This document shows positions 9,326 through 19,162 of a stretch of DNA of 64,000 nt, in pieces. The notes below the pieces were generated by a model. The model had not been told where the DNA came from. It made no database searches and worked only from the letters and a program-made list of their open reading frames with translations. Within the stretch, counting starts at the first letter, position 1. The number at the start of each line of letters is the position of its first letter. The stretch is from an uncultured Acetatifactor sp. (GTDB taxonomy: Bacteria > Bacillota > Clostridia > Lachnospirales > Lachnospiraceae). The position numbers and the translations under genes were made by a program. Where the stretch lies: NCBI GenBank assembly GCA_910578815.1, contig CAJTSE010000008.1:45495-109494 (forward strand), in the 5' to 3' direction.

Positions 9326-9619
9326 ATGGCGAATGATATTTCAAACGAGACCATTGATTATGTGGCCATTCTTGCCAGGCTGGAGCTGACCGGACAGGAG
9401 CGGGAAGAGGCCAGGCAGGACATGTGCAGAATGCTGGATTATATTGACAAGCTGAACGAACTGGATACGTCAGGTGTGGAGCCAATGTCACATGCTTTTC
9501 CGTTACAGAATGTATTCAGAGAGGATGAGGTTACGGAAGGAGACGGATGTGCGGAGACGCTGCAGAATGCTCCGGAGGCCAGGGAGGACATGTTTGTGGT
9601 ACCAAGGACGTTTGACTAA
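9326..9619 (+). CDS. gatC: Asp/Glu-tRNA amidotransferase subunit C
   Basis: GatC (97 aa) is the small belt subunit that holds GatA and GatB together. The sequence shows the family pattern YVAILARLELTGQE, followed by MLDYIDKLNELDTSGVEPM and a proline/acidic C-terminal tail. ATG 9326 is preferred because AGGAAGG lies 8 bases upstream and the product begins MANDIS. An in-frame ATG at 9293 overlaps the preceding stop but lacks a good site. The gene opens gatCAB, placed behind aspS and the MBOAT pair. Confidence 0.93.
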   Translation: MANDISNETIDYVAILARLELTGQEREEARQDMCRMLDYIDKLNELDTSGVEPMSHAFPLQNVFREDEVTEGDGCAETLQNAPEAREDMFVVPRTFD

Positions 9620-9682
9620 CGTCCTCGGACGTTTAATTAACTTCCGGGATATTGGATTAACGTTCTCACATGGAGGAAGCGT

Positions 9683-11143
9683 ATGGAAAAGACAGAACTT
9701 TTAGGAATGAGTGCCTTGGAGCTGGGGGCTGCCATCCGGTCCGGCAGGACAACGGCAGTGGCGGCGGCAGAGACCGTACTGGAGCAGATTGAAAGGCAGG
9801 ATAAGAACTATAACTGTTACGTGACAGTGGACGGTGAGAACGCCGTGAAAAAAGCTGGGGAGATTCAGAAAAGGATTGAAGCGGGAGAATTGACAGGCCC
9901 CCTGGCCGGAGTACCGGTGGCTCTCAAGGATAATTTATGCACAAAGGGCCTGCGGACTACCTGCTCTTCCAGAATACTTGAAAACTTTGTACCTGCTTTT
10001 TCTGCTCAGGCGGTATTGAATCTGGAGAAGGCAGGTGCAGTGGTGCTTGGGAAAACCAACATGGACGAATTTGCCATGGGCTCCACCACGGAAACTTCCT
10101 ATTTTGGTGTTACCAAAAATCCCGAAAATCCGGAGCATGTGCCGGGTGGTTCTTCCGGCGGCTCTGCGGCGGCTGTGGCTGCACAGGAGTGCTTTTTTGC
10201 TCTTGGTTCAGATACAGGCGGCTCCATCCGTCAGCCTGCTTCCTACTGCGGGGTGGTGGGCATGAAGCCTACCTACGGAACGGTATCCCGGTACGGTCTG
10301 ATTGCTTATGGCTCATCGCTGGATCAGATCGGTCCGCTGACAAAGAATGTGGAGGACTGCGCTGCGGTTTTAGAGGTGCTTGCATCTTATGACAAAAAGG
10401 ATTCTACCTCTCTTAAGCGCGAAGATACGGATTTTACAGCGGCTCTTACCGAGGATGTCAGGGGAATGCGCATCGGTATTCCACAGGATTATTTTAAAGA
10501 AGGACTGGACGGGGAAGTCAGGGCAGCGGTGCTGGAGGCCGCGGGGGTGCTTAAGCGTAAGGGGGCAATAGTGGAAGAATTTGATTTGAGTCTGGTGGAC
10601 TATGCGATCCCTGCTTATTATACCATTGCTTCTGCCGAAGCCAGTTCCAATCTGGAGCGTTTTGACGGCATAAAATATGGTTTTCGCGCAGGCGGGGAGA
10701 AAGGGCTTAACGGAATGTACAGAAAGACCCGCTCCCAGGGCTTCGGACCGGAGGTGAAGCGCCGTATCATGCTGGGCAGCTTTGTCTTAAGCTCCGGTTA
10801 CTATGATGCTTATTATCTCAAGGCGCTCCGGGTTAAGGCAATGATCAAGGAGGCTTTTGACAGAGCTTTTGCAAAATATGACTGTATTCTGGGGCCTGTG
10901 GCACCCACCACGGCACCCAGGCTGGGGGATAGTCTTTCGGATCCAATGAAAATGTATTTAAGCGATATATATACGATTTCGGTAAATCTGGCAGGACTGC
11001 CGGGGATCAGCATACCCTGCGGAGCAGACAGCCGGGGTCTGCCCATTGGGGTGCAGCTGATCGGAAACTGTTATCAGGAGAAAAAGCTGTTTAAAATTGC
11101 GTATACCTACGAACAAAGTGTGAAGGACGAAAAGAAATTATAA
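9683..11143 (+). CDS. gatA: Asp/Glu-tRNA amidotransferase subunit A
   Basis: GatA (486 aa) is the amidase that releases ammonia from glutamine for channeling to GatB. The Ser-cisSer-Lys triad is visible: Lys in VALKDN, the cis-Ser in the Gly/Ser-rich GGSSGGSAAAVAA, and the nucleophilic Ser in GSDTGGSIRQPAS. The length is normal. GGAGG sits about eight bases before ATG 9683. The 63 bases between gatC and gatA contain no gene. Confidence 0.97.
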   Translation: MEKTELLGMSALELGAAIRSGRTTAVAAAETVLEQIERQDKNYNCYVTVDGENAVKKAGEIQKRIEAGELTGPLAGVPVALKDNLCTKGLRTTCSSRILENFVPAFSAQAVLNLEKAGAVVLGKTNMDEFAMGSTTETSYFGVTKNPENPEHVPGGSSGGSAAAVAAQECFFALGSDTGGSIRQPASYCGVVGMKPTYGTVSRYGLIAYGSSLDQIGPLTKNVEDCAAVLEVLASYDKKDSTSLKREDTDFTAALTEDVRGMRIGIPQDYFKEGLDGEVRAAVLEAAGVLKRKGAIVEEFDLSLVDYAIPAYYTIASAEASSNLERFDGIKYGFRAGGEKGLNGMYRKTRSQGFGPEVKRRIMLGSFVLSSGYYDAYYLKALRVKAMIKEAFDRAFAKYDCILGPVAPTTAPRLGDSLSDPMKMYLSDIYTISVNLAGLPGISIPCGADSRGLPIGVQLIGNCYQEKKLFKIAYTYEQSVKDEKKL

Positions 11144-11221
11144 AATCGTATTATCAATCGGGAATTTGTGCAGAAGCATCACGCGTTTCTCAGGATAGAA
11201 TGCTTCGGAATGAGAGGAATT

Positions 11222-12649
11222 ATGAAACGGTACGAAACGGTCATTGGACTGGAAGTCCATGTTGAGCTTGCCACAAAGACAAAAATATTCTGCGGCTGTT
11301 CCACCGCCTTCGGCGGCAGGCCGAATTCTCATACCTGCCCGGTGTGTACGGGTATGCCGGGGGCACTTCCCGTGCTGAACAGGAAGGTGCTGGAATATGC
11401 GGTGGCGGTTGGGCTGGCAGCAAACTGCCGGATTACCCGTTACTGCAAATTTGACAGAAAAAATTATTTTTATCCCGATAATCCTCAGAATTATCAGATT
11501 TCCCAGCTTTATCTGCCTATTTGCCGGGATGGATTTGTGGAGATTGAGACGGAGAATGGCAGCAAGCGGATCGGTATCCACGAGATTCACATGGAAGAGG
11601 ATGCAGGGAAGTTGATTCATGATGAATGGGAGGATTGTACCCTGGTTGATTATAATCGCTCTGGTGTTCCTCTGATCGAGATTGTGTCAGAACCTGACAT
11701 GCGAGGGGCGGATGAGGTCATTGCCTATCTGGAAAAGCTGCGTCAGATCATCCAGTATCTGGGGGCCAGTGACTGTAAGCTTCAGGAAGGCTCCATGCGG
11801 GCGGATGTGAATTTGTCCGTGCGGGAAGTGGGGGCAAAGGAATTCGGTACCAGAACGGAGATGAAGAATCTGAGCTCCTTCCGTTCCATAGCAAGAGCCA
11901 TCGAGGCGGAGAGAAGCCGCCAAATTGATCTGCTTGAGTCCGGCGGCGTGGTGATTCAGGAGACCCGACGTTTTGACGAAGAGAAGGGGACCTCTTATGC
12001 CATGCGTTCCAAGGAGGATGCGCAGGATTATCGTTATTTTCCGGATCCGGATTTGGTGCCGATCAGCATCAGTGAGGAATTTTTAGAAGAGATCAGAAGC
12101 CGCCAGCCGGAACTGAGGACGGAGAAGATGAAGCGTTACAAGGCCGAATATGACCTTCCAGATTATGACATAGAGATTATTACGGGATCCAAGCACATGG
12201 CGGATATTTTTGAAGAGACCGTGAAGTTTGGTGCGCAGCCCAAGAAGGTTTCCAACTGGCTGATGGGAGAGACACTGAGGCTGTTAAAGGAGCAGGAGGC
12301 AGATCCGGAGGACATTTGTTTTTCTCCGGAGAATCTGGCAAAGCTCATTGCCCTGACAGAGGCGAAAACCATAAATTCTACCGTAGCCAAGGAGATCTTT
12401 GAAGTCATGTTCAAAGAGGATGTGGATCCTGAAAGGTATGCGGAAGAGAAGGGGCTGCAGATGGTCAGCGATGAGGGTGCGCTGCGCAGGACGGTGGAAG
12501 AAGTCATTCAGGCAAACCCCAAGTCCGTGGAGGACTACCGGAACGGCAAAGAAAAAGCCCTGGGCTTTCTGGTGGGACAGACGATGAAAGCAATGAAAGG
12601 AAAAGCAGATCCGTCCAGTATTACCGGGCTGTTGAAGGAGCTGCTGTAG
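11222..12649 (+). CDS. gatB: Asp/Glu-tRNA amidotransferase subunit B
   Basis: GatB (475 aa) activates mischarged Asp-tRNA(Asn) or Glu-tRNA(Gln) with ATP and amidates it. It starts with the signature YETVIGLEVHVEL. The metal-site cysteines are visible in FCGCS and CPVCTGMPG, and the C-terminal YqeY-like tail ends GLLKELL. ATG 11222 is chosen over an upstream in-frame start at 11168 because the family begins at MKRYETVIG. glnS is present at 24509, so the Gln route is not needed and amidation of Asp-tRNA(Asn) is the likely main job. Confidence 0.97.
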   Translation: MKRYETVIGLEVHVELATKTKIFCGCSTAFGGRPNSHTCPVCTGMPGALPVLNRKVLEYAVAVGLAANCRITRYCKFDRKNYFYPDNPQNYQISQLYLPICRDGFVEIETENGSKRIGIHEIHMEEDAGKLIHDEWEDCTLVDYNRSGVPLIEIVSEPDMRGADEVIAYLEKLRQIIQYLGASDCKLQEGSMRADVNLSVREVGAKEFGTRTEMKNLSSFRSIARAIEAERSRQIDLLESGGVVIQETRRFDEEKGTSYAMRSKEDAQDYRYFPDPDLVPISISEEFLEEIRSRQPELRTEKMKRYKAEYDLPDYDIEIITGSKHMADIFEETVKFGAQPKKVSNWLMGETLRLLKEQEADPEDICFSPENLAKLIALTEAKTINSTVAKEIFEVMFKEDVDPERYAEEKGLQMVSDEGALRRTVEEVIQANPKSVEDYRNGKEKALGFLVGQTMKAMKGKADPSSITGLLKELL

Positions 12650-12669
12650 GGAAGGAATCCTGATGCAGG

Positions 12670-13410
12670 CTACTGCATCAGAAAGTCCATGAATACGGGA
12701 GCTATGTCCACATGGGGCGCGTTGATCAAAACGCTGACGGCGGGAAGATCTCCGGGGAAGGAATAGTCCTGAAGCAGAGAACAATCCTCTTTCAGGAGGA
12801 TACCGGCAGGAATGGGGTCTTTCATGTCCTCCGGATGAAGGGGATCTTTGTAAACAGGTGCATAGTCATGTGCATAGTCCTTCCTTGCAGCTTCGATTTC
12901 CGCAATCACGGCACCGTCTATATAATAGAAGGAATCCTGGTATTTTTCCAGCTGTTCTTTGGACAGAAGATCCCGCAGATCATGGAAGTCTCCTAAATAG
13001 GCGTACTGCAGAAGCAGGGAAATATCAGATACCATAACATCTACCTCAGCGGCGGTGATATGGACCATAATCTGCTGGGCGGCGTAATAATCAGTACCGG
13101 TTCCCATCTGTATGGAGGTATCATATATCACTTCGGATTTTGCCGTGTCGGCACCGATGTATGCGGCAAAATTATGCGGGCTTTCCGGTTCCTCTGGATA
13201 GCTGTAAGGAGCGGCGCCAAGCAGCATGGCATAGAAGGCGGTGTCCTTGTGGGAAGCAATCTGACTGATCAGAGTGGTTACGCAGATAATGGCAATAATG
13301 CCAAAGACCACATACCATTTGTAATAATCGAGAAAATAAGCCAGCTTTTGTTTTGGAGTGCCGCGTTTTACGGCGTCCCGCTCTTCTTTAAATTCATCCA
13401 TTACAGGCAT
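12670..13410 (-). CDS. hypothetical single-pass membrane protein
   Basis: This 246-aa protein is not recognised. A short cytoplasmic segment (KQKLAYFLDYYKWYVVFG) leads into one membrane helix at about residues 34-52. A roughly 190-aa presumably extracytoplasmic domain follows, rich in Asp, Tyr and Ala, with no motif I can name. Similar small anchored proteins of unknown role are frequent in Lachnospiraceae. It is convergent with gatB and divergent from the membrane protein at 13682, with its own consensus-like promoter. Confidence 0.75.
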   Translation of the reverse strand: MPVMDEFKEERDAVKRGTPKQKLAYFLDYYKWYVVFGIIAIICVTTLISQIASHKDTAFYAMLLGAAPYSYPEEPESPHNFAAYIGADTAKSEVIYDTSIQMGTGTDYYAAQQIMVHITAAEVDVMVSDISLLLQYAYLGDFHDLRDLLSKEQLEKYQDSFYYIDGAVIAEIEAARKDYAHDYAPVYKDPLHPEDMKDPIPAGILLKEDCSLLQDYSFPGDLPAVSVLINAPHVDIAPVFMDFLMQ

Positions 13411-13508
13411 GGTGCTTTCCGCCTTTCCTTAAGTATTTATGACGGGTGTCTGTAAAACGTTCAATCGGGAAACGGAGTTTCGCAGCCACTCATCTTTTCT
13501 TGACTCTT

Positions 13509-13537
13509 ATCATACAAGGCTGCCGCAGGCTTGTCAA
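13509..13537 (-). promoter_or_regulatory. promoter of the 12670-13410 gene
   Basis: On the minus strand TTGACA (13532-13537) is separated by 17 bases from TATGAT (13509-13514). The match to the vegetative consensus is close. The leader would be about 90 bases long. Confidence 0.7.
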
Positions 13538-13599
13538 TGAAGCCGGTCTGATAAGAATCTAAAAAAATGATAAAAACCTCCATGATTCGGAAAGTTTGC

Positions 13600-13628
13600 T
13601 TGCAACTTGGGACAAGTTGAGCTATCAT
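13600..13628 (+). promoter_or_regulatory. promoter of the 13682 gene
   Basis: TTGCAA (13600-13605) and TATCAT (13623-13628) are spaced by 17 bases. Initiation would be about 45 bases before the start codon of the membrane protein gene. Confidence 0.6.
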
Positions 13629-13681
13629 AGAGATAATATTATTTCGTGCGGAGTCCGGATCGCGCAGGAAAAGAGGCAAAA

Positions 13682-14182
13682 ATGAGCGAAACTTATATTG
13701 AATGTCTGGTCAAGGCAAAGCCCTCCATGCTGGGGAAATTTTGCAAATATTTGTTGTATCTGTTGACGGCGGTGCTGTTGGCGTTGATGATACTGACTAT
13801 GAATATGCTGTTATTTCTGCTGGCAGCAGCGGCGGGAGTAGGTGCCTATTTTGTAGGGTTATATACGGATCTGGAGTATGAATATCTGTATCTGGACAAG
13901 GAATTAACCATAGACAAGGTTATGGGGAAGAGCAAGAGAAAGCGGGTGGCAGTTTATCAGCTTGACAAAATGGAAATATTTGCGCCAATAAAAAGCTATC
14001 ATCTGGATAATTTTAAGAATCGCCAGACGAAGGATAAGGATTACAGCATCGGTTATGAAGAGCAGCCCGATCTGCGTTATGTCATGTATTATGAGGGCAG
14101 CGAAAGGCTGATTTTAAGTCCGAGTCCGGAGCTGGTCAAAATCATGAAAAACGCTGCGCCCAGAAAGGTATTCAGCGATTAA
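13682..14182 (+). CDS. hypothetical membrane protein (DUF6106-like)
   Basis: The 166-aa protein has two closely spaced hydrophobic helices (about residues 20-60) between a short N-terminus, MSETYIECLVK, and a basic/acidic cytoplasmic domain of about 100 aa. The N-terminal pattern recalls a conserved Lachnospiraceae family I remember as DUF6106. That name is from memory and unverified. Start ATG 13682 is chosen over 13646 because of the conserved N-terminus and a nearby AAGAGG. No function is known. Confidence 0.7.
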   Translation: MSETYIECLVKAKPSMLGKFCKYLLYLLTAVLLALMILTMNMLLFLLAAAAGVGAYFVGLYTDLEYEYLYLDKELTIDKVMGKSKRKRVAVYQLDKMEIFAPIKSYHLDNFKNRQTKDKDYSIGYEEQPDLRYVMYYEGSERLILSPSPELVKIMKNAAPRKVFSD

Positions 14183-14240
14183 AGGGAGCGGTACTCCCGG
14201 AGCAATGCTCCCGGAACATCGGTTCCGTGTATCAGGTAAA

Positions 14241-14270
14241 ATAACCCCGGCCTTGTTTGTCCGGGGTTAT
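14241..14270 (+). promoter_or_regulatory. GC-rich hairpin upstream of guaB
   Basis: ATAACCCCGG (14241-14250) pairs perfectly with CCGGGGTTAT (14261-14270). No U tract follows, so it is either a weak terminator for the upstream gene or a leader structure of guaB. No known purine riboswitch core is visible. Confidence 0.5.
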
Positions 14271-14310
14271 GAGTTATACATACAAGTAAAAATAAAATGC
14301 AGGAGGCTAA

Positions 14311-15768
<1,458 letters not shown>

Positions 15769-15781
15769 CTTTGGCAGCGGA

Positions 15782-18385
15782 ATGAGAGGGATCGTGCAGA
15801 AGAATGTGTCTTTAGAGTTGATAGACCGGCAGGAGCTGCAAAGACTGCAGGATGATTTTTGCCGGGTGGCAGGTGTCTGTGCGTATTGTCTGGACGGCGA
15901 AGGAAGGCAGATCACCGAGCGTTCCGGAAAAGCGGAGCAGCTCAGGCAGACAGAAGGCTACCTGGTTTCGGCGCAGTTAAAAAGTGTGTGTGAGCGTGTG
16001 GAAGCTGGATCTCTGGAAGATCAGGCCGTGGAAGAATTTCACGACACGAAGGATAAGGTAGCTGCCGTGGCGGTGAGAGCGGAGGGCAGAACGGTCCTTT
16101 GCTGGGTGATTTTTGAGCTTGCAGAAGACGGAATGGAGGAGGAAGCCTTTCTTTCGGTTCTTGACTTGCTTCGGGATGCCAGCAATGCTTTTATAGCGAA
16201 CAGAATATCCTGCTTCAGCGCGGAGCTGGAGAGCAGAAAAAGCCGGTGTGCGGAAGAAGAGATGAGCAGGGCGCTTCATTCTACGGAGGCCACGACACAG
16301 ATAGTTCAGCTGCTTGACAGTGATGACAGGATAGAGGCGGTCATGAGTAAGTGGCTGAGTATCTTAGGGGAGTATCTTCAGGTAGATACCGCTCAGATTT
16401 ATCAGCTGAATGCTGATGAAAGCATGATGGACGTAGTCTGCGAGTGGTGTGAGCAGGGCAGTGTATCCCTGTATGACCGAGTGAGGGAGCAGGAGGTGCC
16501 GGAAATATTAAAGACGGATAAGCCTCTTGTGGTGTCGGCGGAAGGAACGGACGCAGAGCTTCGAAGGATGGCTGATGCCATCAAGCTTCAGGCAGTGATT
16601 ATATTTCCCATCATGCGGCAGGAAAATGCAGGCGGCATGATGCTGTCCCTAAATCACAGGACGCGGCGTGTCAACTGGAATATGCAGGAAATCAAATTTA
16701 CGGCGGACGCAGTGAAGGTGCTGCACAGCATATTGACCAGGAGAATTCAGAAAAATTCTCTGGCCGGTTCCTATACAGTGCTGGAAGCAATTCTGGAGAA
16801 CGTTGGTTGTGCCATTTATGTCACACAGAAGAGAACGGGGGAAATGCTGTTTGCCAACCGCAGACTGCAGAATACCTTTTCCGGGGAACTGGCAGCAGGT
16901 ACTTTTGCCGATCTCTTGCAGCAGGGTATCACCGCGGGAAATGAAAACGGTCTCTATGAAGTTTATCACACAGAGCATGAGCGATGGTATGATTTGATTT
17001 TCAAGGAGATTTCCTGGGTGGACGGGAAGCCGGCCATCCTTTATTCCCTGTATGACATTACAGATAAAAAGCGTTACCAGAGGAAGATCGAACAGCAGGC
17101 CTATACGGATTTTCTCACGGGACTCTATAACAGAATGTGCTGTGAGCGAGATCTGGCCAGACATGTTGATCTGGCGAAAAAGAATGGCACCACAGGGGCC
17201 CTTCTCTATCTTGATCTGGACGATTTTAAACATATAAACGACGGCTTAGGGCATCAATACGGTGATGTGCTTCTAAAGGCTATTTCTCATTCCCTGCAGC
17301 GGATAAAAGGCATAGAACATACTTGCTACCGGGTAGGGGGAGACGAGTTTATTATCTTGATTCCGCCGGAGCAGTATCCTCAATGTGAGAGGATACTGGA
17401 GGATATTCGGGAGATCTTCGCCAAGCCTTGGTTTTTAAAGGATGCGGACTATTATTGTACCATGAGCATGGGAATCGTTACATTTCCGGATATGGGAGAC
17501 TCTGTGGCTGATCTGACGAAAAAGGCAGATATAGCCATGTATGAGGCCAAGCGCGGCGGGAAAAACCGGATGGCAAGATACAGCGCCGGTATCAATTCCG
17601 CATCAGGCAGGCGTCTGGATATGGAAAAGAATATGCGGGATGCGGCGGTAGGAGGCTATAATGAATTTGAGGTCTATTATCAGCCGATCATTGATGTACG
17701 TAAAGGAGACAGGTGCGCGGGGGCGGAGGCGCTGCTGCGCTGGAACAGTTCAAAGCTGGGATTCATTACGCCGGCAGAGTTCATTCCTCTTGCGGAATAT
17801 CTGGGACTTATAAATCCCATCGGTAATTATGTGCTGAGAGAGGCCTGCATCCAGTGTCGGAAATGGAATGAGGCGGGATTTGACTACAAGGTGAACGTTA
17901 ATCTTTCCGTAGTGCAGCTGCTGCAGCCTGATGTGGTGGAAACCGTAGAGCAGACCATTGAAGAGACGGGAATTGAGCCCAGAAATTTGACGCTGGAGGT
18001 AACAGAGAGCCTGGCCATCAATGATATGGAACGGATGCAGGGAATTTTAAACAGAATCAGGGCCTTGGGCGTAAAGATTGCACTTGACGATTTCGGCACA
18101 GGATATTCCTCGCTGAATCATATCAGGGAGATTCCCTTTGACATGATTAAGGTGGATCAGAGTTTTGTGCGGGAGGTGGCGGAGGACGCTTATTCCCAGT
18201 CCTTTGTGAAGATGGTGGCGGAGCTGGCGGAAACGCTGGGGGCAAGCATCTGCGTGGAAGGTATTGAAACCGAGTCCCAGTACCGGATCGTGAAGAAGAT
18301 GAAGGTCAAATATATTCAGGGCTATTATTTTGATCGTCCCATGCAGCGGGAGGTATTTGAAGAAAAATATTGCCGGCAGGTTTGA
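15782..18385 (+). CDS. PocR-like/PAS/GGDEF/EAL cyclic-di-GMP protein
   Basis: The protein (about 867 aa) has a PocR-like N-terminal sensor (about residues 10-130), a GAF-like region (170-320), a PAS-like region (335-430), a GGDEF domain with intact GGDEF (519-523), and an EAL domain with intact EAL (649-651), LEVTES and DDFGTGYSS. It could therefore make or degrade cyclic-di-GMP. No RxxD inhibitory site precedes GGDEF. No membrane helix is obvious, so sensing is probably cytoplasmic. ATG 15782 has only a weak ribosome site. GTG 15755, which overlaps guaB by 14 bases, is the alternative and has AAAGGAAG upstream. Confidence 0.9.
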   Translation: MRGIVQKNVSLELIDRQELQRLQDDFCRVAGVCAYCLDGEGRQITERSGKAEQLRQTEGYLVSAQLKSVCERVEAGSLEDQAVEEFHDTKDKVAAVAVRAEGRTVLCWVIFELAEDGMEEEAFLSVLDLLRDASNAFIANRISCFSAELESRKSRCAEEEMSRALHSTEATTQIVQLLDSDDRIEAVMSKWLSILGEYLQVDTAQIYQLNADESMMDVVCEWCEQGSVSLYDRVREQEVPEILKTDKPLVVSAEGTDAELRRMADAIKLQAVIIFPIMRQENAGGMMLSLNHRTRRVNWNMQEIKFTADAVKVLHSILTRRIQKNSLAGSYTVLEAILENVGCAIYVTQKRTGEMLFANRRLQNTFSGELAAGTFADLLQQGITAGNENGLYEVYHTEHERWYDLIFKEISWVDGKPAILYSLYDITDKKRYQRKIEQQAYTDFLTGLYNRMCCERDLARHVDLAKKNGTTGALLYLDLDDFKHINDGLGHQYGDVLLKAISHSLQRIKGIEHTCYRVGGDEFIILIPPEQYPQCERILEDIREIFAKPWFLKDADYYCTMSMGIVTFPDMGDSVADLTKKADIAMYEAKRGGKNRMARYSAGINSASGRRLDMEKNMRDAAVGGYNEFEVYYQPIIDVRKGDRCAGAEALLRWNSSKLGFITPAEFIPLAEYLGLINPIGNYVLREACIQCRKWNEAGFDYKVNVNLSVVQLLQPDVVETVEQTIEETGIEPRNLTLEVTESLAINDMERMQGILNRIRALGVKIALDDFGTGYSSLNHIREIPFDMIKVDQSFVREVAEDAYSQSFVKMVAELAETLGASICVEGIETESQYRIVKKMKVKYIQGYYFDRPMQREVFEEKYCRQV

Positions 18386-18402
18386 AGATAAGGAGGAGAA
18401 GT

Positions 18403-19110
18403 ATGCTGCGATTGGATCAGGAACTGAAAAATAACGAATATCCCGGAAGAGGGATTGTGATTGGGCGTTCAGCAGACGGAAAATATGCGGTTACAGCTTA
18501 TTTTATTATGGGTAGAAGCTCCAACAGCCGCAACCGCGTGTTTGCAGCGGAAGGGGAGGGGATTCGTACTCAGGCATTTGACCCTTCTAAGCTGGAAGAC
18601 CCCAGTCTGATTATATACGCGCCGGTGAGGGTGCTAAAGAATGATACCATCGTTACAAATGGGGATCAGACAGATACTATATACGATGGGCTGAAAGACG
18701 GACTTACCTTTGAACAATCCCTAAGGAGCAGAGAGTTTGAGCCTGACGGACCCAACTATACACCCAGAATCTCTGGTATTATGAGGGTGGAAGGCGGCAA
18801 TTTTCATTATGCCATGTCTATCTTAAAGAGCGCAGAAGGGGATCCTTCAAGCTGTATCCGCAATACCTTTACCTATGAGAACCCCAAAGCCGGAGAAGGA
18901 CGTTTTATTCATACCTATATGCACGACGGTAATCCTCTGCCCAGTTTTTGCGGAGAACCGAAGCAGGTGGAGATAACCGGGGATATTGACGGCTTTGCGG
19001 ATATGGTATGGAATAGTTTAAATCCCGATAATAAGGTGTCTTTGTTTGTAAGATATATCGACATTGCTACGGGCAAGTACGAGACCAGGATGAAGAACAA
19101 AAATGTATAA
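18403..19110 (+). CDS. IMP cyclohydrolase, PurO-like
   Basis: This 235-aa protein matches the IMP_cyclohyd (archaeal PurO-like) family, recognised from YPGRGIVIGRSADGKYAV near the N-terminus and the FEPDGPNYTPRISG segment. It closes FAICAR to IMP, the final de novo purine step. AGGAGG lies about seven bases before ATG 18403. The next gene encodes AICAR formyltransferase without a cyclohydrolase domain, so the two together replace bifunctional PurH. The gene is probably co-transcribed with that downstream gene, 52 bases away. Confidence 0.88.
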   Translation: MLRLDQELKNNEYPGRGIVIGRSADGKYAVTAYFIMGRSSNSRNRVFAAEGEGIRTQAFDPSKLEDPSLIIYAPVRVLKNDTIVTNGDQTDTIYDGLKDGLTFEQSLRSREFEPDGPNYTPRISGIMRVEGGNFHYAMSILKSAEGDPSSCIRNTFTYENPKAGEGRFIHTYMHDGNPLPSFCGEPKQVEITGDIDGFADMVWNSLNPDNKVSLFVRYIDIATGKYETRMKNKNV

Positions 19111-19162
19111 CTTTGTCACATATCTGTAATATGCCGTAAAACGAAATAAAGGAGAACCGAAT

